DNA from: Deltaproteobacteria bacterium
GTDB taxonomy: Bacteria > Desulfobacterota > Dissulfuribacteria > Dissulfuribacterales > UBA3076
Direction: 5' to 3'
DNA: 5,919 nt
Assembly: GCA_030618205.1 (NCBI GenBank)
Contig: JAUXDR010000076.1
Span: 1-5,919 of the forward strand
In this document: positions 1-5,536 of the stretch, piece after piece
Numbering within the stretch: position 1 is the stretch's first letter
Layout: the number at the start of each line of letters is the position of its first letter
Position numbers and translations under genes: made by a program
Notes under the pieces: generated by a model
Database searches by the model: none
Told to the model about the DNA's origin: nothing
The model's input: the letters and a program-made list of their open reading frames with translations, nothing else

Positions 1-219
1 CTTGCGGGGCATAACCCTTGGATTAAATTGAACTTCGCGTCTGGTAAATATGCTGCGAATTGTCGCCTCGTCCTCTCCATCCTTTATTAAATGCTCTATA
101 AGAGGTTCCCAGACAGAGGTATTTACAGCTTTGGAGGCAGGACACGAAACAGGGCATATAAGAGAGGAAAGGACGAAAATAATAAGGGGAGCCAGAGGAG
201 ATCTAACCCAGCCAGCCAT
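1..219 (-). CDS. Secreted protein, N-terminal 73 residues, probably a lytic transglycosylase (runs off left edge)
   Basis: The frame is open from an ATG at 219-217 to the left edge, so only the first 73 residues are present. Residues 1-27 look like a Sec signal: Arg at position 6, a hydrophobic core around LIIFVLSSLI, then small residues. A cysteine follows at residue 26, but Pro at -3 makes a poor lipobox. The mature start, with WEPLIEHLIKDGEDE followed by IRSIFTRREVQFNPRVM, resembles the segment that precedes the SLT domain in secreted deltaproteobacterial lytic transglycosylases, which cut peptidoglycan glycan strands. The catalytic domain is outside the window, so the function is inferred. 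An AGGA Shine-Dalgarno site (232-229) lies 9 nt from the ATG. The start sits 17 bp inside the end of the upstream M23 peptidase gene, so the two are probably cotranscribed and translationally coupled. The plus-strand frame over 50-271 is its shadow. Confidence 0.62.
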   Translation of the reverse strand, partial: MAGWVRSPLAPLIIFVLSSLICPVSCPASKAVNTSVWEPLIEHLIKDGEDEATIRSIFTRREVQFNPRVMPRK

Positions 220-1549
220 CGGGTTGTTTCCTGATTTTTCGTGTTTCAATCTGCAGGGTTTTAGGGGCTGAATTATTTTCAAGAAGTTGTCCCCATTCGC
301 CTTGTTCTTCAATGTAGTCATCCAGCGCCTTGCCCGAGAGCCTGGACTTGGGCTTGAATTTCATATTGAAAGGATTTTTGAATACGCCGTTTTCCTTGAT
401 TCGATAGTCAAGATGCGGTCCAGTGGACAAACCACTTGACCCTACATAACCTATTATTTGTTTTTGCTCGACCCGGATTCCCTTTTTTATCCCTTTGGCA
501 AACCTGGAAAGGTGCCCGTAATAAGTCTTGTAACCTCCAGGGTGTTTTAAGATAACGGTCCTGCCAAAACCTTTTTGCCAGCCCACAAAACTGACCCTGC
601 CATCTGCCGCAGCCATTATGCGTGTACCTATGGGGGCGGCGAGATCCACGCCAAGGTGAGGGCGATAGACCTTGAGGATCGGGTGCAGACGTCTCTTGGA
701 GAATTTGGATGTCACTCTGTAGACAGGAAGAGGAGATTTTAAAAAAGAAGTCCCGACCTCCTGGCCGGCGGAATCGTAGTATTTCCCCTTGGTTTGACCT
801 TCGGGCTCGTAATAGTAGGCGTCAAAGCCCTTGTAATGGTTTTTATACCGTGCTGCCACTATTCTGCCATAACCCACAAAACGATCGTCCTTGAAATATT
901 CCTCAACGATTACGTCAAACCGGTCGCCGTGCCTGGTTTCAGTATTAAAATCCAACCTGGATGCAAATATATCTGCAAAGGCCATGGTGAGCCTGCTGTT
1001 GGCCTCAATTTTTGAGAAGGCGGAAAACAGAGAACTGTCTATTATCCCAGATAGTTTTGTCAAACGGCATTCCAGCAAAACCGAGTCTCTGAATGCATGG
1101 AACTCACTTTTGCTATCCTCATTGAGCTCTAATGCATAGATTTCAAGCGGACCCCTTTCATAAGTACATCGAATGAGCCCTCCGCAATCGTCCAGTGAGA
1201 CACAGAAAGAATCACCAGGCATGCATTTTCTGAAATCAACGACCTGTGAAAGTCCTTCAATGACTTGAGATTCCAGGGCCCTATCCACCTTGTTTCTTTC
1301 CAGTGCGTGGGAAAAGGTCTCGCCGGGCCTGATAGTACCCTTGACTATGACAGCCGGTTTTGTTTTCGTTGTGTAGCCGGCAAAGGCCTCAGTATCTTTG
1401 TTTCCGACCGGAACAGCCTGCTTTGACGTGAATGTATCCTGTACGGGCGAGGTTCCCCGGGATCTGTAATCGCTTATCTGGAAACCGACTAACAGGATAC
1501 ATAAAAACACGGAAAAAAGGATAATGTTACGAAAAAAATTATTGTTCAC
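203..1549 (-). CDS. Membrane-anchored M23 peptidase, MepM/Csd3-like
   Basis: This is a predicted zinc endopeptidase that cleaves peptide cross-links of peptidoglycan in the periplasm; 448 residues is normal for the MepM/Csd3 type. In order: a membrane anchor or uncleaved signal (about 8-25), a LysM/OapA-like segment starting GTIRPGETFSHAL (about 70-118), a Csd3 N2-like middle region (about 165-285) with FSAFSKIEANSRLTMAFADI and HGDRFDVIVEE, and the M23 domain (about 290-395). Active-site residues seen are H298 and D302 (RPHLGVDLAAP), H346 (YYGHLS) and H379 (GPHLDYR). The usual second histidine of the HxH motif, a zinc ligand, is Asp381 here. The start is GTG with no clear Shine-Dalgarno site, but an in-frame TGA lies just upstream and a later start would remove the anchor. 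It overlaps the transglycosylase-like gene by 17 bp. In Csd3 relatives the N-terminal region can block the active site; whether that holds here is unknown. Confidence 0.9.
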   Translation of the reverse strand: MNNNFFRNIILFSVFLCILLVGFQISDYRSRGTSPVQDTFTSKQAVPVGNKDTEAFAGYTTKTKPAVIVKGTIRPGETFSHALERNKVDRALESQVIEGLSQVVDFRKCMPGDSFCVSLDDCGGLIRCTYERGPLEIYALELNEDSKSEFHAFRDSVLLECRLTKLSGIIDSSLFSAFSKIEANSRLTMAFADIFASRLDFNTETRHGDRFDVIVEEYFKDDRFVGYGRIVAARYKNHYKGFDAYYYEPEGQTKGKYYDSAGQEVGTSFLKSPLPVYRVTSKFSKRRLHPILKVYRPHLGVDLAAPIGTRIMAAADGRVSFVGWQKGFGRTVILKHPGGYKTYYGHLSRFAKGIKKGIRVEQKQIIGYVGSSGLSTGPHLDYRIKENGVFKNPFNMKFKPKSRLSGKALDDYIEEQGEWGQLLENNSAPKTLQIETRKIRKQPDGWLG

Positions 1550-1661
1550 AAGTAACCGTTTATGAGTTCAGAGGTTCAGGGTTCAGAGGTTCAGGGTTAA
1601 TCAAGATCTGTGGTCGGTCTTTATCACGTATTTGGCCGGAATACAACAGTATTGATTATTT
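1550..1661. other. 112-bp spacer between the YjbQ-family gene and the M23 gene
   Basis: This is the only sizeable gap in the minus-strand block. It holds the tandem repeat at 1566-1598, close to the GTG start of the M23 gene. I see no terminator hairpin followed by a T-run for the upstream genes, and no promoter close to consensus. It is therefore undecided whether the M23 and transglycosylase-like genes share the transcript of the M48 and YjbQ genes or have their own promoter here. The short CCGGCC palindrome in it has no evident role. Confidence 0.5.
1566..1598. repeat. 15-bp tandem repeat, 2.2 copies
   Basis: GTTCAGAGGTTCAGG at 1566-1580 is repeated exactly at 1581-1595 and followed by GTT (1596-1598). 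Each unit is an 8-mer plus a 7-mer that both begin GTTCAG, so the smaller period is 7 to 8 bp. The array ends 17 bp upstream of the M23 start codon, read on the minus strand. Short arrays like this can vary in copy number by slippage. It does not encode a Shine-Dalgarno site for the downstream gene. Confidence 0.9.
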
Positions 1662-2051
1662 TTACAGAAGTTTTATCCAGGCCTTCCTGTTCCTTGGGCC
1701 ATCGAATTCACAAAAGAATATCTTCTGCCATGTCCCGAGACACAACTGCCTGTCCTCGAAAATCACCTGTATTCCTGATCCAACTAATGATGACTTGATG
1801 TGGGCAGGTGAGTTTCCTTCCAGGTGATGATAGTCATACTCCCATGGTACTATCTCATTCAGTACAGAAATTATGTCCCGTCGGACTGCCGGATCTGCGC
1901 CTTCATTAATGGTCAGACCTGCTGTGGTATGGGGCACATAGATAAAGGCAAGACCATCACTCACACCTGCTGAAGCTACGGTCTGCTGTATCTGTCCGGT
2001 AATGTCAATTAGTTCGGTTTTTGCCTTGCTTTTTATCGAAATGGATTCCAT
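1662..2051 (-). CDS. YjbQ/UPF0047 family protein
   Basis: At 129 residues this is a full-length, single-domain member of the UPF0047 (YjbQ, COG0432) family. Signature stretches are PHTTAGLTINEGADP (40-54), YHHLEGNSPAHIKSSLVG (74-91) and LGTWQKIFFCEFDGPR (105-120). The conserved polar residues His41, His75/76, Glu78, Asn80 and His84 are all present and probably form the family's active or metal site. E. coli YjbQ has been reported to have weak thiamin-phosphate synthase activity, but the physiological role of the family is not settled, so none is assigned. The ATG is well supported: GGAGG (2064-2060) lies 8 nt upstream. That start is 47 bp inside the 3' end of the M48 peptidase gene in another frame, and no later start would keep the fold, so the overlap looks real and suggests coupled translation. 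Confidence 0.93.
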   Translation of the reverse strand: MESISIKSKAKTELIDITGQIQQTVASAGVSDGLAFIYVPHTTAGLTINEGADPAVRRDIISVLNEIVPWEYDYHHLEGNSPAHIKSSLVGSGIQVIFEDRQLCLGTWQKIFFCEFDGPRNRKAWIKLL

Positions 2052-3852
2052 GGCTCAGACCTCCGGCTTTTTTAAACCGATGTAGTTGTGCTCGATAGTA
2101 GTTTGTTTTTGAAGGATCTTTTTTCAGGGCCTCTTCCTCTGTTGCTATGGCCTTTTCCACATATCCATTAATAAAGAAGCTCTCAGCAAGGGTGTCCAAT
2201 ATGTAGCCTGCGGGCTTCAGATTGGCGGCCATTGAGGCGAACATCAGTGCCTCTTTCGGTTTTTGAAACTCAGGGTCGTCCGCAGTAGCATAAATCCATG
2301 CGATGTTGTTCAAGATATCAGGATTTTCAGGTGCCAGATCAAGGGCCTGTTTATAAGCCTTTACAGCCTTGGCGTATTCTTTTTTTTGGGCAAAGATCTG
2401 ACCCATAATGACATACAATTCCGGTCGTTGTTCTCCATTGCTCGTGAGTTGTTCAATGTATAGCTGGGTTAAATTGTTATTGGCCGAGTCTTCCCATGAC
2501 TGTATGGGCATGAGGCTTGGTATAATTATAAGCAAGCTTGCAATGCCAATGAATAGTCCTTTATTAAGAAGCAGCTTTTTTTCATATTCGTCCCTTACTA
2601 TCGGTCGCCGAGCAACTTCATCCAGGAAATTCACCCTCTCTGCAATACTGAAGTGATGCCAGTTGGGCTGGTTGCGAATATCTCCTGCCAGGATGGCGAC
2701 CTTTTCCAGGGCGTTAATAAGATTCCATGGGTGCCCTTGTGATTCAAACACAGAGAGATCTGCTTGACGTTCAAAATTCCGCATGAAATAACCTATGAGA
2801 AAGCGAAAATACAGGACAATCAATATTCCCATTGGAAGTATTGTCAGGAAAGAAATAAAGGCACTGGGCCAGTGTTGGAGCTGTGTCAGTATCTCAAGAA
2901 ATAGACGGTGGGATATCAGCCATGTCCCTATGGGATCTAAGAGACGATATACAATGACGGCGAAAGTTCCCAAGAAAAAAATATACCAAAGCAAGTGCCT
3001 GTGGCGCAGGTGAGCCACTTCATGAGAAAGGACTGCTTCAATTTCCTGGGGGAGAAGGTGTTTCACAAGGCAAGGGGTGAAGAGTATGTAACGAAATCCG
3101 GGGACAAGTCCCAGGACGGCAGCCGTGCAGGATCTGCCTCCACTCATGGGCCATATGAGGATTTCTTTGCAACTTACATTGGTGCGTTTGAGGAAATCTT
3201 CGATCAGGCTCCTTAGCTGTCCCTTGGGAAAAGGCACGCATCCCCACATCATGCGCACCATTGGCGGCATGAAGACCAATATTAATATTAGACAGAAGAC
3301 AGAGGATATTAATTCTCCAATTGGCTTCTTGAGCAGTTCCTGAAATTCATTAGAGGGGATTGCTCCTAAAAGATCCCCTAATACGGTCAGTGTCAGATAA
3401 AGGACCAGGAAAGGGAGTATAAGTCGTACCCTGAATTCCAGGCTTTCAAGTAAAGGAGATTCGGAAAGGCCTTTTCTGTAAAGCACCCACCAGTATGAAG
3501 TCAAGAGAAGAATGAAATATAAGATATACAGGCCGATTCCTACGATTTCAATTAATGTCGGAAAGAAAGAGACACCTGGTAAGAATACAAGATAGGTCTT
3601 TATATCCAGCAGGTAAAAGTCAATTATCAAGGGGATCAAAGAGGCCCATTGAAGCCTATCAAGAACCAAGGATGGTGCCTTGGTGGCATATGACCGATTT
3701 AGGACCCAGACCACCAGGGCTGTCCAGCCTAAGGTTTTTACCAGCCACAGAAGGAATACGGTTCCATGGGATAAAGTTGGTTCCGGACCAGACGGCGCCC
3801 CGGCTACCAGAACCAGGGCCATCATTAAGGAAATGATTTGACTATAAGGCAT
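2005..3852 (-). CDS. Polytopic M48 zinc metalloprotease with C-terminal TPR domain
   Basis: Predicted inner-membrane M48 peptidase (Ste24/HtpX group), 615 residues. Likely membrane segments lie at about 5-19, 31-50, 70-92, 98-124, 143-163, 180-200, 286-305, 331-356 and 431-450. The zinc motif is HEVAH (277-281), preceded by LPQEIEAVLS; the third ligand is Glu361 in FERQAD (360-365), and HHFSIAERVNFL (399-410) matches the conserved segment after it. Three TPR-like units follow the last helix (about 474-590), including YAKAVKAYKQALDLAPENPD. M48 membrane proteases commonly act in quality control of membrane or envelope proteins; the substrate here is unknown. The ATG is the first after an in-frame stop, but the nearest AGGAG (3876-3872) is 19 nt away, so initiation at Met10 or Met11 cannot be excluded. 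It is the first gene of the minus-strand block, divergent from the small membrane protein gene and overlapping the YjbQ gene by 47 bp. Confidence 0.9.
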   Translation of the reverse strand: MPYSQIISLMMALVLVAGAPSGPEPTLSHGTVFLLWLVKTLGWTALVVWVLNRSYATKAPSLVLDRLQWASLIPLIIDFYLLDIKTYLVFLPGVSFFPTLIEIVGIGLYILYFILLLTSYWWVLYRKGLSESPLLESLEFRVRLILPFLVLYLTLTVLGDLLGAIPSNEFQELLKKPIGELISSVFCLILILVFMPPMVRMMWGCVPFPKGQLRSLIEDFLKRTNVSCKEILIWPMSGGRSCTAAVLGLVPGFRYILFTPCLVKHLLPQEIEAVLSHEVAHLRHRHLLWYIFFLGTFAVIVYRLLDPIGTWLISHRLFLEILTQLQHWPSAFISFLTILPMGILIVLYFRFLIGYFMRNFERQADLSVFESQGHPWNLINALEKVAILAGDIRNQPNWHHFSIAERVNFLDEVARRPIVRDEYEKKLLLNKGLFIGIASLLIIIPSLMPIQSWEDSANNNLTQLYIEQLTSNGEQRPELYVIMGQIFAQKKEYAKAVKAYKQALDLAPENPDILNNIAWIYATADDPEFQKPKEALMFASMAANLKPAGYILDTLAESFFINGYVEKAIATEEEALKKDPSKTNYYRAQLHRFKKAGGLSHGIHFDKKQGKNRTN

Positions 3853-3953
3853 ATCAACTACAGAATAGCATCTCCTGGGCTAAGAGAAAAGAAGCGGCTC
3901 ACCTGTTATCCTTTGTTCGGAAAAGGCCGATAATAACATTAGGAGGTTATTCA
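3853..3953. promoter_or_regulatory. Divergent intergenic region between the M48 gene and the small membrane protein gene
   Basis: This 101-bp spacer must carry promoters for both directions if neither gene is read from further away. No pair of hexamers stands out. The least bad candidate on the minus strand is TTATCG, a 17-bp gap, then GATAAC, which is weak. On the plus strand nothing is convincing. The right end holds a strong AGGAGG (3941-3946), 7 nt from the ATG at 3954. The role is inferred from gene orientation rather than from clear motifs. Confidence 0.45.
3932..3951 (+). promoter_or_regulatory. Possible small hairpin presenting the Shine-Dalgarno site
   Basis: AATAAC (3932-3937) and GTTATT (3946-3951) form a perfect 6-bp inverted repeat around an 8-nt loop, ATTAGGAG. 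The AGGAGG ribosome site of the gene at 3954 spans the loop and the first base of the 3' arm. Another GTTAT copy (3905-3909) could pair with the same ATAAC instead. The stem is A/T-rich and short, so it may have no effect. Confidence 0.3.
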
Positions 3954-4283
3954 ATGGACAGGATAATAGACTGGGCCGAATTTTTTGCAAAGCTGAAGAC
4001 TGAAAACATTATCTCATACGTGTCAAGCTTTGATCTAATAGGTTTAGCCATCAATCCATACGTGATAGTGCCGGCCATTCTTGTGCTGTGTTTACTAATC
4101 TTTTTCAAGTTTGTCAGGACATTGGCAGTACTGGTGGGCATTGTCGCCATATGTTTTGCATTGAACTATTCACTTCCAAAAGAGAATCAGGAGGTGATTG
4201 TTGGGGATATTGCCGTTCTGGGAGTGACATGTTTTTCAGTTGCCGCTTGCTGGATATATGTTTTCTTTATAAGAGGTGATTAA
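3954..4283 (+). CDS. Small membrane protein, unknown function
   Basis: I do not recognise a named family. The 109-residue product begins with a polar, probably amphipathic segment (about 1-30), followed by three likely membrane helices at about 36-52, 56-72 and 84-105. Lys52 and Arg55 lie between the first two helices, and the protein ends in a short charged tail (IRGD). Translation should be efficient, because a near-perfect AGGAGG lies 7 nt before the ATG. It is divergent from the M48 protease gene, and the EndoIII-like gene starts 47 bp downstream on the same strand, so it may open a three-gene transcript. The minus-strand frame over 3947-4150 is a shadow. That it is a real gene is well supported by the ribosome site and coherent hydrophobic pattern; its role is unknown. 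Confidence 0.8.
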   Translation: MDRIIDWAEFFAKLKTENIISYVSSFDLIGLAINPYVIVPAILVLCLLIFFKFVRTLAVLVGIVAICFALNYSLPKENQEVIVGDIAVLGVTCFSVAACWIYVFFIRGD

Positions 4284-4330
4284 AGGAATATGTTATTTGA
4301 TTCAGAAAGCAGTTAAAGGTCCTTTGACAA

Positions 4331-5008
4331 TTGGTTTCTAGCAGTCTGACTACTGGATATGTTGGTCCTGTCGGGGACCAGTTGATATCCATATATGAAC
4401 GTCTCTTATCGGCTTTTGGGCCGCAGGATTGGTGGCCCGGCGACTCTCCCTTTGAGGTGTGCGCAGGTGCAATTCTTGCCCAGAATACGAATTGGGAAAA
4501 CGTAAGAAGGGCTATTTCAAACCTGAAGAATAAGGATCTTCTGAGGCCCAGGGCCATTTATGAACTGTCAAGGGAGTCGCTTGCCCTGATTATCCGGCCG
4601 GCCGGTTATTACAACGTAAAGGCCGGGAGGCTCCAAAATTTTGTGGCCTTTCTGATAGATGAATTTGGGGGCAATCTGGACACTATGTTTTCAAAGGGTC
4701 TTGAGACATTAAGGCCGATACTTCTTGATATTAAAGGCATAGGCCCGGAAACCGCGGACAGTATCCTGCTTTATGCAGGAGAGCTTCCCAGTTTTGTAGT
4801 GGATGTCTATACGATAAGGGCACTTATGAGGCACGATTTCATAGACGGGAATGCCGATTATGAAGGGGTTCGCTCCCTGTTTATGGACCACCTTCCAGCC
4901 GATGTAAAACTCTATAACGAATATCATGCACTGTGGGTTATCCTTGGTAAGAGTTTCTGCAAAAAAACAAAACCAAGGTGTGAGGAATGCCCATTAAATG
5001 GAATATAG
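4331..5008 (+). CDS. HhH-GPD DNA glycosylase, EndoIII/MagIII-like
   Basis: Predicted base-excision repair glycosylase of the endonuclease III superfamily, 225 residues. It has WWPGDSPFEV (34-43), AILAQNTNWENV (47-58), RPAGYYNVKAGRL (89-101), the helix-hairpin-helix DIKGIGPETADSILLY (133-148) and catalytic Asp158 in FVVDVYT. The lysine of bifunctional EndoIII enzymes is replaced by Glu140, as I recall for Helicobacter MagIII, a 3-methyladenine glycosylase. This points to a monofunctional enzyme without lyase activity; the substrate is inferred. Cys210, Cys217 and Cys220 match the first three ligands of the C-x6-C-x2-C-x5-C iron-sulphur loop, but the TAG stop falls at the fourth position. The start is uncertain: TTG 4331 is the first possible codon after an in-frame TGA, with AAAGG 11 nt upstream, while TTG 4382 (residue 18) would give a length closer to the expected fold start. 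Confidence 0.88.
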   Translation: MVSSSLTTGYVGPVGDQLISIYERLLSAFGPQDWWPGDSPFEVCAGAILAQNTNWENVRRAISNLKNKDLLRPRAIYELSRESLALIIRPAGYYNVKAGRLQNFVAFLIDEFGGNLDTMFSKGLETLRPILLDIKGIGPETADSILLYAGELPSFVVDVYTIRALMRHDFIDGNADYEGVRSLFMDHLPADVKLYNEYHALWVILGKSFCKKTKPRCEECPLNGI

Positions 5009-5035
5009 AGCCTCTTGGAAAACTCTTGGTTTTGT
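4967..5035. repeat. 11-bp perfect inverted repeat around the end of the glycosylase gene
   Basis: ACAAAACCAAG (4967-4977) and CTTGGTTTTGT (5025-5035) are exact reverse complements separated by 47 nt that include the TAG stop codon. On the plus strand no T-run follows the second arm. On the minus strand the arm at 4977-4967 is followed by a run of T residues, as in a terminator, but the loop is long and the stem is A/T-rich. A 7-bp direct repeat CTCTTGG (5012-5018 and 5023-5029) overlaps the right arm. No function is assigned. Confidence 0.45.
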
Positions 5036-5068
5036 AAAAGGCCATGATGAATTAGTCTGTCGTGAGTC

Positions 5069-5536
5069 ATGTCTTTCAGGTATGAGAGAATCATAAGCTG
5101 GCTTGAGGCCCGCAAGCCTGTTGCCGCTGTCAGGGTACACATCCTTTTGGCGACCCTTATGTGGACAATCGTGGGGCTTTTTTTGTTTGTGCGGGGAGCT
5201 TGTAACATGATGAGCTTACCGGGGGCTGTGAATCCCTGGTGGCTTATTGTTGCCACTTTTATTGGAGTGCTGAAAGGACGTTTGATTTTTGACAAGACCG
5301 CAATACGGGTAATTTCCCGGATACTAAGCAGGGAAGGAGACAGGTGCCTTGGAGGATTTCTCTCTCTTAAAAGCTGGGGGATGATACTGTTTATGGTCTT
5401 TCTGGGGATGTCTTTGAGGGTCAGCCCCTTGCCAGGAATCCTGGTGTGGGGAGTCTATGTGGCAGTGGGCGCGGGTCTTTTCTTTTCCAGTCGTTTGTTT
5501 TGGAAGAAATGGATCAGCCAAGGACGCTCAGCCTAA
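5069..5536 (+). CDS. Four-helix membrane protein, unknown function
   Basis: I cannot name a family with confidence. The 155-residue protein has a short basic N-terminus ending in SWLEARKPVA (10-19). Likely membrane helices lie at about 22-41, 56-69, 102-116 and 122-140, with a basic stretch between the two pairs (about 70-92) and a basic C-terminal tail. The pattern predicts both termini and the central loop in the cytoplasm. The two halves resemble each other, with LPG, a tryptophan-rich helix, then R-L-(I)F-x-K, suggesting an old internal duplication. An in-frame TGA two codons upstream fixes ATG 5069 as the earliest start, but no well-placed Shine-Dalgarno site is visible, so translation may depend on the glycosylase gene 60 bp upstream. 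The stop overlaps the convergent methyltransferase gene by 4 bp. Confidence 0.72.
   Translation: MSFRYERIISWLEARKPVAAVRVHILLATLMWTIVGLFLFVRGACNMMSLPGAVNPWWLIVATFIGVLKGRLIFDKTAIRVISRILSREGDRCLGGFLSLKSWGMILFMVFLGMSLRVSPLPGILVWGVYVAVGAGLFFSSRLFWKKWISQGRSA

Noticed and set aside
50..271. Open frame on the plus strand at the left edge
   Set aside because: It lies antisense to the end of the M23 gene and to a minus-strand frame with a signal peptide and ribosome site; its translation shows no recognisable domain.
1611..1640. Possible minus-strand promoter in the spacer before the M23 gene
   Set aside because: Only loosely matching hexamers (CTGTTG, 17 bp, TGATAA) are seen; too weak to annotate.
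3854..3871. Five-codon minus-strand mini-ORF just before the M48 start, directly after AGGAG
   Set aside because: The AGGAG touches the ATG with no spacer, which is not a workable ribosome site, and five codons give nothing to test.
4290..4316. Eight-codon ATG frame between the small membrane protein gene and the glycosylase gene
   Set aside because: It follows AAAGGA closely and could be a leader peptide, but it has no regulatory codon pattern and no paired terminator/antiterminator hairpins.
4267..4557. 96-residue minus-strand frame over the glycosylase start
   Set aside because: The plus-strand frame encodes clear HhH-GPD motifs; this frame lacks a good ribosome site and a recognisable domain.
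5009..5047. Recoding of the TAG stop in the glycosylase gene
   Set aside because: Readthrough would add only 12 residues before TGA, the extra cysteine is wrongly spaced, and no recoding structure is evident; a subfamily trait or point mutation is simpler.
4924..5295. 123-residue minus-strand frame across the glycosylase end and the membrane-protein start
   Set aside because: It is antisense to two better-supported genes and shows low-quality, basic composition typical of a shadow frame.
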